Assembly: GCA_030452275.1 (NCBI GenBank)
Contig: JAKDMR010000069.1
Location: forward strand, 1 to 8,553
Origin: Candidatus Nitrosocosmicus sp.
GTDB taxonomy: Archaea > Thermoproteota > Nitrososphaeria > Nitrososphaerales > Nitrososphaeraceae
Length of the DNA: 8,553 nt
Reading direction: 5' to 3'
This document shows positions 1 through 5,523 of the stretch, piece by piece (the first letter of the stretch is position 1; each line of letters starts with the position of its first letter). Both the position numbers and the translations under genes were made by a program. The notes under the pieces were generated by a model. It did not search any database. It was not told the origin of the DNA and saw only the letters and a program-made list of their open reading frames with translations.

Positions 1-465
1 ATGATGATGGCTGGAAGTTACGACTAACGTGTTCTAATTACGCAAGAAGTCTACTCAATTATATTCATGTCCATATATCACTTTGCTAACTAACTTTGAA
101 TTAGTCATATTATATATGAAATGTTATAAACGTTTATTTAGTTAAGTAATTGTTTCATTAAGAAAATAGCGAATTGGATTCTGCTGCATCTGTTACTAAT
201 GCCCCGTAAAATTCCTAGAATTAGTTGTTAGTTATTTAAAGTATATTGAATACCGACTATTCCTCAGACCATTTTTGACCAATAACGTCAGTTGACAAAG
301 AAAACCCGGGTCCCGATGCTTAAGTCTCTTCATTTCGGGACCCGTTATTCAATCATTTTACATACTAATTGTCGAATTTGATATAAAGATCTATTAGCAT
401 ATAGTTCACTAGAATGCCCACCAAAAATACTAAAGCCTTTTTAACAATCTTTAATAATTCATTTC
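1..465. other. non-coding stretch without a recognisable gene
   Basis: I see no coding region here that I can defend. The first 27 bases read as an open frame ending in a stop and another frame stays open for 28 codons, so the tail of an upstream gene is possible but not shown. The only clear structure is the perfect inverted repeat listed separately at 307-344. Confidence 0.5.
307..344. repeat. perfect 10-bp inverted repeat with 18-base loop
   Basis: CGGGTCCCGA (307-316) is the exact reverse complement of TCGGGACCCG (335-344). Each arm is also nearly palindromic by itself (CGGG-T-CCCG). It could therefore act as a hairpin/cruciform, or as two copies of one operator about 29 bp apart centre to centre. 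It is strikingly GC-rich against AT-rich surroundings. No T-run follows directly, so a simple terminator is not the best reading. Function is not known. Confidence 0.75.
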
Positions 466-560
466 ATGTCACTCCTCTCCAAAGCCGAGATTGAATTCTT
501 GCAAGGTCAATTAAGTGAGTAGATATATTTTCTAATTCTCTAAGGAAGAGTTTTAAATAA
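466..560 (+). pseudogene. degenerate remnant of a short archaeal hypothetical gene (tentative)
   Basis: An ATG at 466 opens MSLLSKAEIEFLQGQLSE and stops at 520-522. The opening resembles, from memory, the N-terminus of a family of short Nitrososphaeria hypothetical proteins that begin LLSKAEIEFLQG and continue with a basic helix. If one base is added around 517-520, reading continues as VDIFSNSLRKSFK and stops at 558-560; that tail is basic and could be the eroded continuation. The end overlaps the TATA box of the next gene. Alternatives are a genuine 18-residue peptide or a chance match. The family resemblance is recalled rather than searched. Confidence 0.3.
552..559 (+). promoter_or_regulatory. 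TATA box for the zinc-ribbon gene
   Basis: TTTAAATA lies 19-26 bases ahead of the ATG at 578, which would place the transcript start at or just after the start codon. That matches the leaderless transcripts common in archaea. No Shine-Dalgarno sequence is seen before this ATG. Confidence 0.5.
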
Positions 561-577
561 TTACCATAATTAATTTC

Positions 578-832
578 ATGGTCAAATGTTTGACGTGTCA
601 AAAAGGACTCCATACTACTTATATCAGACTTGGTCCTAAAGCTGTATTTACAAAATTAGGCTTTTACTGCATTAATTGTAAATCGTATACGGAAAGTCCG
701 TATACGGAAAAGAAACCGTATACGGAAAATAGTTTAAAGGCCTTGAGAGGAGCCCAAAAACAAGCACAAACTACAATGCTCCGGCCGGGATTTGAACCCG
801 GGATCTGCGACTCGAAAGGCCGCAATGCTTGA
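578..832 (+). CDS. small zinc-ribbon protein with tail antisense to tRNA-Glu
   Basis: This is an 84-residue protein of unknown function. Two CxxC pairs (C4/C7 and C31/C34) with about 23 residues between them form a zinc-ribbon-like fold; many short archaeal proteins of this shape exist and some bind nucleic acid, but nothing here shows a target. Residues 37-50 contain three YTE units, encoded by an almost exact in-frame DNA repeat (684-728), which supports real coding. From residue 67 the frame is the antisense strand of the neighbouring tRNA-Glu; the resulting LRPGFEPG-type peptide is a known hallmark of spurious translation across tRNA genes. Either the gene once ended earlier and lost its stop, or it truly overlaps the tRNA tail to tail. 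The start is chosen because a TATA box sits about 22 bases upstream. Confidence 0.55.
   Translation: MVKCLTCQKGLHTTYIRLGPKAVFTKLGFYCINCKSYTESPYTEKKPYTENSLKALRGAQKQAQTTMLRPGFEPGICDSKGRNA
684..728 (+). repeat. three in-frame copies of CGTATACGGAAA
   Basis: The 12-base unit CGTATACGGAAA occurs at 684-695, 699-710 and 717-728. Spacings of 15 and 18 bases keep the copies in one reading frame, giving repeated Tyr-Thr-Glu in the zinc-ribbon protein. Copies two and three are preceded by C, completing the perfect 10-bp palindrome CCGTATACGG, so the array could also bind a regulator. Confidence 0.75.
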
Positions 833-872
833 CCGAATTGTGCAGCTTTTATTGCTACTACACCACCGGAGC
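777..872 (-). tRNA. tRNA-Glu (anticodon TTC) with ~20-base D-loop intron
   Basis: On the minus strand the acceptor GCTCCGG (872-866) pairs with CCGGAGC (784-778), with discriminator A at 777 and no encoded CCA. The D-stem is GTGT/GCAT, the anticodon stem GCGGC/GTCGC encloses CTTTCGA (818-812, anticodon TTC at 816-814), and the T-arm is CCGGG-TTCAAAT-CCCGG. The D-loop is about 20 bases too long; removing roughly 837-856 leaves a normal 76-base tRNA-Glu. It decodes GAA/GAG. Non-canonical tRNA introns excised by the archaeal splicing endonuclease are known in Thaumarchaeota and Thermoproteales. It is transcribed alone, with a TATA box at 896-904. Confidence 0.9.
837..856 (-). other. probable intron in the D-loop of tRNA-Glu
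   Basis: About 20 extra bases separate the D-stem strand from the conserved TCGG of the D-loop. The boundary can slide by a base because T flanks both ends. The extra sequence plus flanking bases can fold into a hairpin (839-862): GTAGC pairs with GCTGC around a seven-base loop, extended by TGT/ACA past one bulged A. I could not fit a textbook bulge-helix-bulge, so the exact splice sites are uncertain. Confidence 0.7.
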
Positions 873-895
873 GTCAATTTGAGTATTTTGTAGAT

Positions 896-904
896 ATTAT
901 AAAA
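896..904 (-). promoter_or_regulatory. TATA box for tRNA-Glu
   Basis: The minus strand reads TTTTATAAT centred about 28 bases upstream of the tRNA 5' end at 872. This is the expected distance for an archaeal TATA box driving transcription that starts close to the tRNA. Confidence 0.6.
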
Positions 905-1028
905 TCCTTTTTATTTGTGAATTATGTGATTGACTGTTTTCTCAGCAATCCTTTCTAAAAGGTTGTGCTCAAAGTGGCAATCAATTCTTTTTCCTTATTA
1001 GATTTTCAAGTTGATAAGGAAAATCTCA

Positions 1029-1040
1029 AGTACATGTACT
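1029..1040. promoter_or_regulatory. 12-bp perfect palindrome, possible operator
   Basis: AGTACATGTACT is a perfect palindrome ending 14 bases before the TTG start at 1055. Its position fits a binding site for a dimeric regulator controlling the following small gene. No regulator is identifiable in the window, and a palindrome alone does not prove binding. Confidence 0.4.
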
Positions 1041-1054
1041 CTCATATCTAAATA

Positions 1055-1336
1055 TTGAGCAAGAGACTGGAGCCTCCACAAATAGATTCGGATATTATCG
1101 TGTCAAAATATGATGAAAATAGCATACGCTTTTTGGAAGAAGCATTGAATGATGATAAAAGGTATCTTACTATAACCCCTTTGAAAAAAAATAATCGGAT
1201 CAAGGATAAGTTCGGATGTAGGGTGTTGTGCCAAGATTGTGAGTTAGCTAAATGCACTATACTGCAACCTTTCGGATATAACAAGCCCAAAAAAATTCAA
1301 TGTGTCAAATGTGAATATTTGTATTTTAATCTATAA
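1055..1336 (+). CDS. hypothetical small Cys-rich protein, possible C-terminal zinc site
   Basis: The protein has 93 residues and I do not recognise a family. The N-terminal half is charged and probably helical. The C-terminal half has a cluster of cysteines (GCRVLCQDCELAKC, then QCVKC near the end), arranged as CxxC pairs that could bind zinc, ending in an aromatic-rich YLYFNL tail. The frame is closed by a stop shortly upstream and has no ATG, so the start is either TTG at 1055 or GTG at 1100 (giving 78 residues). No convincing Shine-Dalgarno precedes either. A 12-bp palindrome lies just upstream. It shares the small cysteine-rich character of the gene at 578 but not its sequence. Coding status is moderately supported by the cysteine pattern. 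Confidence 0.5.
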   Translation: MSKRLEPPQIDSDIIVSKYDENSIRFLEEALNDDKRYLTITPLKKNNRIKDKFGCRVLCQDCELAKCTILQPFGYNKPKKIQCVKCEYLYFNL

Positions 1337-1376
1337 ATTCTTCACTATAAGGGCCCGCATGTTGTTAGTACAATAA

Positions 1377-1457
1377 ATGCTATAGCAATCATTATTTGAG
1401 TTCAAAAATTATCACTGATGCTACTATGCCACTAAATTACAATGATTGTTAGCATCA
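1377..1457. repeat. overlapping inverted repeats, two alternative stems
   Basis: TGATGCTA (1416-1423) is the exact reverse complement of TAGCATCA (1450-1457). The right arm also matches an earlier segment: ATGCTATAGCAATCATT (1377-1393) can pair with AATGATTGTTAGCAT (1441-1455) through two blocks, ATGCTA and CAATCATT, around a small unequal internal loop. The earlier segment contains the palindrome TGCTATAGCA. The two pairings are mutually exclusive. Confidence 0.5.
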
Positions 1458-1748
1458 AAAAATTATTTTCAAAATATGAACTATTTCGAAAAGTGTTTAT
1501 GTGAAATTATGATTGTTATGCGATAAGACGAATTTGTACCTAATATTCCATAATCACATTTGATTCAATTCTGGATATATAGAGCCCAGGAAAAGAAAGT
1601 TTTACCTGTAAATTTAATTCTCCATTGCCAAATTTGGATTACTAGTTAAAAATAATTCTTGTTGATAGTCGTCCGAACATACAATTGAAAATCAACAACT
1701 CTTTTTTTATCATACGTCTATGTCAACCTGCGTTACTCCGAGTGACTC

Positions 1749-1755
1749 AAATATA
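1749..1755 (+). promoter_or_regulatory. TATA box for the C2H2 gene
   Basis: AAATATA is centred 26 bases ahead of the GTG at 1778. This spacing predicts a transcript beginning at or next to that GTG and so supports a leaderless GTG start over the upstream ATG pair at 1762/1765, which is in another frame. Confidence 0.5.
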
Positions 1756-1777
1756 CTTACTATGATGATATTTTTTT

Positions 1778-2350
1778 GTGGTGTCCGAATACATTTGTAC
1801 TATGTGTAACCGTAAATTTTGTAGTACCTGGAATGCTTTCCGACATAATATAGCAGTCCATGACGATTTAAGCAAAATCGTCTCAAGCTCAAATACCTTG
1901 AATCGTTCGATTAGTCATTCAAAATATATGAAAAATGCACACAAGAATAAATTTAATAAATACATATATTTGCATTCAGTTTACAAGTTCCAAGGTGCTG
2001 ACGACGACTTGGCAAATCTATTAATTGGAGAAAAAAACAAGACTGATTCTAAAATTATGAAAACTATTGGACAAATGATCAAACCATATCTTGAACTTGA
2101 AGCGTCGCTGAGCTATATGACCCCTAAAGATAAAGCGACAGTATTATCTACCTCTTTTCTCTCATCACAGTTTTCTTATAATCCTGTTAAATCGTTAAAA
2201 GAAATATCTGAAATGTATCGCTCCAATCAGGGGTTAAAGATAATTACCGAACATTTGTCCTTGGCAGAAAATATTACCGTTCAACAAGCCTCCGCATGGG
2301 TTGAGGAGGCAATAAGAAACTCGTCCTTTATCCATCGAATGAATAATTAA
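1778..2350 (+). CDS. C2H2 zinc-finger protein with helical C-terminal region
   Basis: The protein has 190 residues and one N-terminal C2H2 finger: C7-x2-C10-x12-H23-x4-H28, with F21 and hydrophobic positions as in classical fingers. Single-finger proteins of this sort occur in archaea and are usually assumed to bind DNA, RNA or protein; no partner can be named. Residues 45-75 are basic and rich in His/Lys/Tyr. Residues 90-185 look helical with no membrane segment, including an amphipathic stretch (ITVQQASAWVEEAIR) near the end. No second conserved domain is recognised. GTG at 1778 is the first possible start in frame and sits 26 bases behind a TATA box; GTG at 1781 is equally possible. A T7 run at 1771-1777 separates it from an out-of-frame ATG. 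It stands alone, more than 300 bases from both neighbours. Confidence 0.75.
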   Translation: MVSEYICTMCNRKFCSTWNAFRHNIAVHDDLSKIVSSSNTLNRSISHSKYMKNAHKNKFNKYIYLHSVYKFQGADDDLANLLIGEKNKTDSKIMKTIGQMIKPYLELEASLSYMTPKDKATVLSTSFLSSQFSYNPVKSLKEISEMYRSNQGLKIITEHLSLAENITVQQASAWVEEAIRNSSFIHRMNN

Positions 2351-2687
2351 AGTTTTTGATATGTCACCGTATTACCGCAAAATCCCTTTTAGACCCAAGT
2401 AACAAGACAACTTATCAAAAGAATTTTCTCATCACTGACAACTTAAGCATGATCGCAAAAACAGTACTCTCTTCAGTTCTTCATTATCGATGTAAGGATA
2501 TTGACGTTCCTAAAATCTGGGTAAAATAATACCTATTTCGAACAACCAATAACGGATTGATAAAATGCATTTACCTCATGTGTAAGATAGAACTATACAA
2601 AATAGCGTGTGATTATTTAAATACGAATACTCGCCTTATTTACATTGGTAACGATTTATTTGTTACATTGAAGATATCATATACAAA
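2351..2687. other. 337-base spacer with promoter elements only
   Basis: No gene is supported. A 26-codon frame at 2449-2529 has no recognisable features. The right end contains TTTAAATA at 2616-2623 and weaker TATA-like stretches near 2654-2661 and 2679-2685, any of which could serve the following enzyme gene. Confidence 0.5.
2616..2623 (+). promoter_or_regulatory. candidate TATA box for the CADD-like gene
   Basis: TTTAAATA is the best TATA match upstream of the enzyme gene. It predicts transcription from about 2645, leaving a leader of roughly 40 bases to ATG 2688 or longer to internal ATGs. The weaker ATTTATTT at 2654-2661 would instead give a leaderless start at 2688, so the promoter is not settled. 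Confidence 0.35.
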
Positions 2688-3377
2688 ATGTTTATTATTG
2701 GAAAAATGCCAGAAATAGGATGTATGACTCTCTTAATGGATCAAATCAATACTGAGATTGAAAAAAGTAGTTTGTTGAAGCACAAGTTTTACCAGATGTG
2801 GCAAGAAGGTAAACTTACTTTGGATCATTTAGCTGGATATTCAAAAGAATATTATCAATTGGTGAAAAATGTACCAAATCTTGTTGAGAACACACTAATT
2901 AATAATAGGAATGAAAGGTATGAGAATTTGATCAAGAGTAATTTGTCTGAAGAGAGGGACCACATTGAACCATGGATTAGATTCGCCTCGTCCCTAAATG
3001 TTAGTCCGGAGGAATTAAATGAATATTCTGAGGAAACTTTAACCACAAAAGCTATAGATGATTTAGTAGCTGTCTCCAAATCATCTTTTGAAGAGGGGGT
3101 CGCGAGTCTCTACGCATTTGAAAAAGAATTGCCAAAAATTAGTGAAACGAAGAGCAAGGGGCTTAAGCAATTTTATAACAAGAATGACGCCGATTCACAT
3201 CGTTATTTTGACATTCACAAAGAAGCAGACATTTATCATGCCAAAGTTTGGGAGAATATATTAAATGAGTGCTCAGAAGACAAACACCCAAAAATATTAA
3301 ATGCAGTAAAAATTTCATTGGCAGCTCAGAATAAATTGTTAGATTCAGTTCATATCAAATATGTCGAAAAAAATTGA
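2688..3377 (+). CDS. CADD/TenA/PqqC-like putative diiron oxidase (pABA/folate-linked)
   Basis: The 229-residue, all-helical protein belongs to the heme-oxygenase-like fold. The N-terminal signature HKFYQMWQEGKLT with KEYY (residues 32-56) is typical of the CADD branch. Putative metal ligands are E88 or E89 and H92, E145, and the H177-x3-D181-x2-H184 motif; the lysine essential in CADD appears as K155 in SETKSKGL. Characterised CADD proteins make p-aminobenzoate by using up their own tyrosine and lysine side chains, so a folate or tetrahydromethanopterin-type precursor role is the best inference, acting in the cytosol. Differences: the first Glu-His pair is closer than in CADD, and the residue before E145 is Phe where CADD has Tyr; Y142 is nearby. 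No folate gene is adjacent. ATG at 2688 is the longest start; 2706 and 2724 are alternatives and would still keep the domain whole. Confidence 0.8.
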   Translation: MFIIGKMPEIGCMTLLMDQINTEIEKSSLLKHKFYQMWQEGKLTLDHLAGYSKEYYQLVKNVPNLVENTLINNRNERYENLIKSNLSEERDHIEPWIRFASSLNVSPEELNEYSEETLTTKAIDDLVAVSKSSFEEGVASLYAFEKELPKISETKSKGLKQFYNKNDADSHRYFDIHKEADIYHAKVWENILNECSEDKHPKILNAVKISLAAQNKLLDSVHIKYVEKN

Positions 3378-3402
3378 GGCTTGGTCAATTATAAACAAAA
3401 CC

Positions 3403-3408
3403 TTTATA
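3403..3408 (+). promoter_or_regulatory. TATA box for the CAU tRNA
   Basis: TTTATA preceded by AAAACC (a plausible upstream recognition element) is centred about 33 bases before the tRNA 5' end. This suggests transcription begins a few bases upstream of the mature end. Confidence 0.5.
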
Positions 3409-3438
3409 CACTCATTTCATTTTTAAACTAAAATGAAT

Positions 3439-3512
3439 GGGCCTATAGCTTAGCCTGGTAGAGCGACCGGCTCATAACCGGTAGGTCAGGGGTTCAAACC
3501 CCCTTGGGCCCA
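3439..3512 (+). tRNA. tRNA with CAT anticodon (Ile2 or elongator Met)
   Basis: The 74-base cloverleaf is complete and intronless: acceptor GGGCCTA/TGGGCCC, D-stem GCTT/GAGC, anticodon stem ACCGG/CCGGT around CTCATAA, T-arm AGGGG-TTCAAAC-CCCCT, discriminator A, no encoded CCA. The anticodon stem lacks the three stacked G-C pairs of initiator tRNA, so it is not the initiator. The GGGCC acceptor start and GGCT-ATAACC anticodon arm resemble archaeal isoleucine tRNAs, so it may be tRNA-Ile2, whose anticodon C is modified to agmatidine to read AUA. Elongator tRNA-Met cannot be excluded from sequence alone. Confidence 0.92.
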
Positions 3513-3656
3513 TATAAAATTTATACGATTCAAATCAATTACTTGTAATTATTACAATTATCTTTTAAATTTTTACCGATATTAAATATGAAAGATCTAA
3601 TGAAGAATAATTTTTATTTTTGCTCAGAATAAAAAGAGAAAGAGAATGAGAGAGAA

Positions 3657-3663
3657 GGAAGTG
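3657..3663 (+). promoter_or_regulatory. Shine-Dalgarno site deciding the TTG start at 3668
   Basis: GGAAGTG differs by one base from the ideal archaeal GGAGGTG and ends four bases before TTG 3668. It is the only clear Shine-Dalgarno sequence in the window, and it fixes an otherwise unusual start codon. Confidence 0.6.
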
Positions 3664-3667
3664 TAAT

Positions 3668-5404
3668 TTGAACACCAAAAGAAATGATCCTTGTTCATGT
3701 GAGAGTGGAAAGAAATTCAAACATTGTTGTATTGATCTGTACAATAAAAGACAGAAGTGGAATTACCTAGAGGAAACCGTAAGAAGCATAGTTGAAGAAT
3801 CCTTTGAAAAATTCAGTAGTCGTAGGTTTATCGCTGACGCGTTAAAAACTTTTGACAAAGATGTTGATTTTGAGGATATAAGTGAAAGGAGATTGTTTTT
3901 TGACTGGCTCATACATGATTATGAAATAAAAGATGAGAGTTATGATAAGTCTAGTTTCACCATAATTCAGAAAACTTTGGAGAATCTTAAAAATGAACAT
4001 AGCATAGAAGGTTATAGAAAAGAGATAGAAACTTTGGAGATGTGGACCCATTCCGCATTTAGGTTTTATGAGGTTATCGACATCAAAAAGGGACACGGCT
4101 ATACTGTTATAGATGTATTTGACAATTCAGATACCGATAAACATCTCTTTTTATTTGATCATTCTACTTCGTTTACAATAAACAAACACGACGTAATTTA
4201 TACAAGGCTATACAACGTCGGAGATATACTTAGACCCGCTGGTGGTGTAATAAACTGCCCAAGGGGTTTTTTACCATTTATTAAAGATTATGTAATCCAT
4301 TCCTCTCAAAAATACTATAATTCCAAGAATAAAACAAACATAAAAAGGAAAGAAAAGGAAATAATTTGCAATAATAAAGAAAAGCCTAAGTCAAACGAAT
4401 ATTTTAGAAAAGAAAGTGTTTCTATAATTAAATACCTTGATTCCTTAAATTCTGATGATAATACAACTCCCGTACTTACGACGGCTCAGGGTGATCCTGC
4501 CACATTATCTCGTAGTTCATTTTTAATAATAAAAAGCGTTCGTAGATTTTTATCCATACTTGACTCCTCAGAAGAATTTGTAGAATTAGAAAATGAAGGA
4601 AGTACTACATTAAGGTATGACTGGGTTGAGAAACTTGATGCCAATAGCAATTTACTAGGATCATCACCATACAATCCTTCGTCAATCCATTCTAACATTA
4701 ATAAAGATGTTGATGATGACCATGACAATAACAGTCCACCTTCGCAACCGAATTTGGGTACTGTACATCCATCCGAAGAACTATCATTTCACACTATACT
4801 GTGGGTACCTGTTGATGAGGATGAGGAAGAAGATGAAAAGTACGGTAAGAGGAGATCTAGAAATAATACTGGTAGGTTCATTCCATATCGTGTACTTGGT
4901 AACCTGGACATAACAGGGAAGACTCTTTTTATAGAATGTCTATCTGATTCACTTCTTTTTAGGTGTAACAATTTGCTTGAATCAATAGCCGGTAAATATC
5001 TAAGGCATATGGGAAATACTTTCATGGAAATTCCATCAACAACTTCAAAGGAACCAAGTGCACAGCATTCAAACATGATATCCGGAGAATCCGTGAATAG
5101 TTATCAATACGATGAGGAAGAGGAAGAAGATGATTATATCGATGAAAGAACACAATACAACATAGAAAATTCTTTTAAAAATATGCTTCGACAGCATTAT
5201 GATAACTGGATTACGACCAAGAATCCCTACTTAAATAACAAGACTCCGTTACAGGCAGCAAGAACAAAAGAAGGTAAAGAAAGCCTGAAAGAACTATTAG
5301 AAGTGATGGAAAATGATTTTTACAGGAGAAAGGACAGAGGTGTTATGGAAGATTTACCCTTCCTTCCTTTTGAAAAAATAAGGAAAAAATTAGGTCTAAA
5401 ATAA
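3668..5404 (+). CDS. SEC-C zinc-motif multidomain protein
   Basis: The 578-residue protein opens with a textbook SEC-C motif (NDPCSCESGKKFKHCC, C9/C11/C20/C21), a small zinc-binding tail first known from SecA. A helical part (25-125) follows, then a beta-rich module at about 130-210 (GHGYTVIDVFD through DVIYTRLYNVGD), a lysine-rich linker (215-245), a module starting TPVLTTAQGDP (267-320), and one around 373-456 (W379, RVLGNLDITGKTLFIEC). The C-terminal motif (509-548) is HYDNWI, NPYLNNKTPLQAA and a leucine-rich helix. The same order appears, from memory, in long bacterial SEC-C proteins of unknown function, with HYxxW and P-L-G-G-K-T-P-x-E-A. Acidic low-complexity inserts lie at 348-352, 383-390 and 482-489. 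The TTG start is fixed by a Shine-Dalgarno site. No signal peptide or membrane segment is seen. Function unknown; the preceding tRNA is probably a separate unit. Confidence 0.8.
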   Translation: MNTKRNDPCSCESGKKFKHCCIDLYNKRQKWNYLEETVRSIVEESFEKFSSRRFIADALKTFDKDVDFEDISERRLFFDWLIHDYEIKDESYDKSSFTIIQKTLENLKNEHSIEGYRKEIETLEMWTHSAFRFYEVIDIKKGHGYTVIDVFDNSDTDKHLFLFDHSTSFTINKHDVIYTRLYNVGDILRPAGGVINCPRGFLPFIKDYVIHSSQKYYNSKNKTNIKRKEKEIICNNKEKPKSNEYFRKESVSIIKYLDSLNSDDNTTPVLTTAQGDPATLSRSSFLIIKSVRRFLSILDSSEEFVELENEGSTTLRYDWVEKLDANSNLLGSSPYNPSSIHSNINKDVDDDHDNNSPPSQPNLGTVHPSEELSFHTILWVPVDEDEEEDEKYGKRRSRNNTGRFIPYRVLGNLDITGKTLFIECLSDSLLFRCNNLLESIAGKYLRHMGNTFMEIPSTTSKEPSAQHSNMISGESVNSYQYDEEEEEDDYIDERTQYNIENSFKNMLRQHYDNWITTKNPYLNNKTPLQAARTKEGKESLKELLEVMENDFYRRKDRGVMEDLPFLPFEKIRKKLGLK

Positions 5405-5410
5405 CTTTAG

Positions 5411-5425
5411 TTTTCCTTTTTTCTT
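5411..5425 (+). terminator. T-rich terminator after the SEC-C gene
   Basis: TTTT and TTTTTT runs separated by CC begin seven bases after the stop codon. Archaeal RNA polymerase terminates at such T-rich tracts without needing a hairpin. Confidence 0.45.
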
Positions 5426-5523
5426 AAATCAAGAAATACATGATAGTATAAATGATTGTCATTTCTCACGAAGCAAAACCCTTAAATCAACAATCTACGG
5501 TTTAATATAAGGACCTACAGTAA

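Larger units (their letters stand above)
1337..1777. other. 441-base intergenic region with overlapping inverted repeats
   Basis: No gene is evident. Between 1377 and 1457 several complementary segments could form alternative hairpins (listed separately). A T7 run at 1702-1708 and the TATA box of the zinc-finger gene at 1749-1755 are the other notable items. Otherwise it is plain AT-rich sequence. Confidence 0.5.
3378..3667. other. spacer with a tRNA gene and purine-rich leader
   Basis: Besides the tRNA at 3439-3512 and its TATA box, this region holds a strongly purine-rich stretch at 3631-3663 that ends in a Shine-Dalgarno sequence for the SEC-C gene. Its T-rich and A-rich parts show no other gene. 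Confidence 0.5.

Noticed and set aside
1..27. Open frame beginning ATGATGATG and stopping after eight codons
   Set aside because: Too short to tell an upstream gene's tail from chance; another frame is equally open, and neither has a recognisable end.
684..728. CRISPR-like array
   Set aside because: Units are 12 bases with 3-6 base gaps, no spacers of proper size, and they keep a coding frame.
2449..2529. 26-codon frame starting MIAKTVLSS
   Set aside because: No family resemblance, Shine-Dalgarno or well-placed TATA box.
3439..3512. Initiator tRNA-Met
   Set aside because: The anticodon stem ACCGG/CCGGT lacks the three consecutive G-C pairs that mark initiator tRNAs.
4486..5076. Minus-strand open frames inside the SEC-C gene
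   Set aside because: They oppose a gene with a clear SEC-C motif and Shine-Dalgarno site, and are Ser-rich reflections of its acidic segments.
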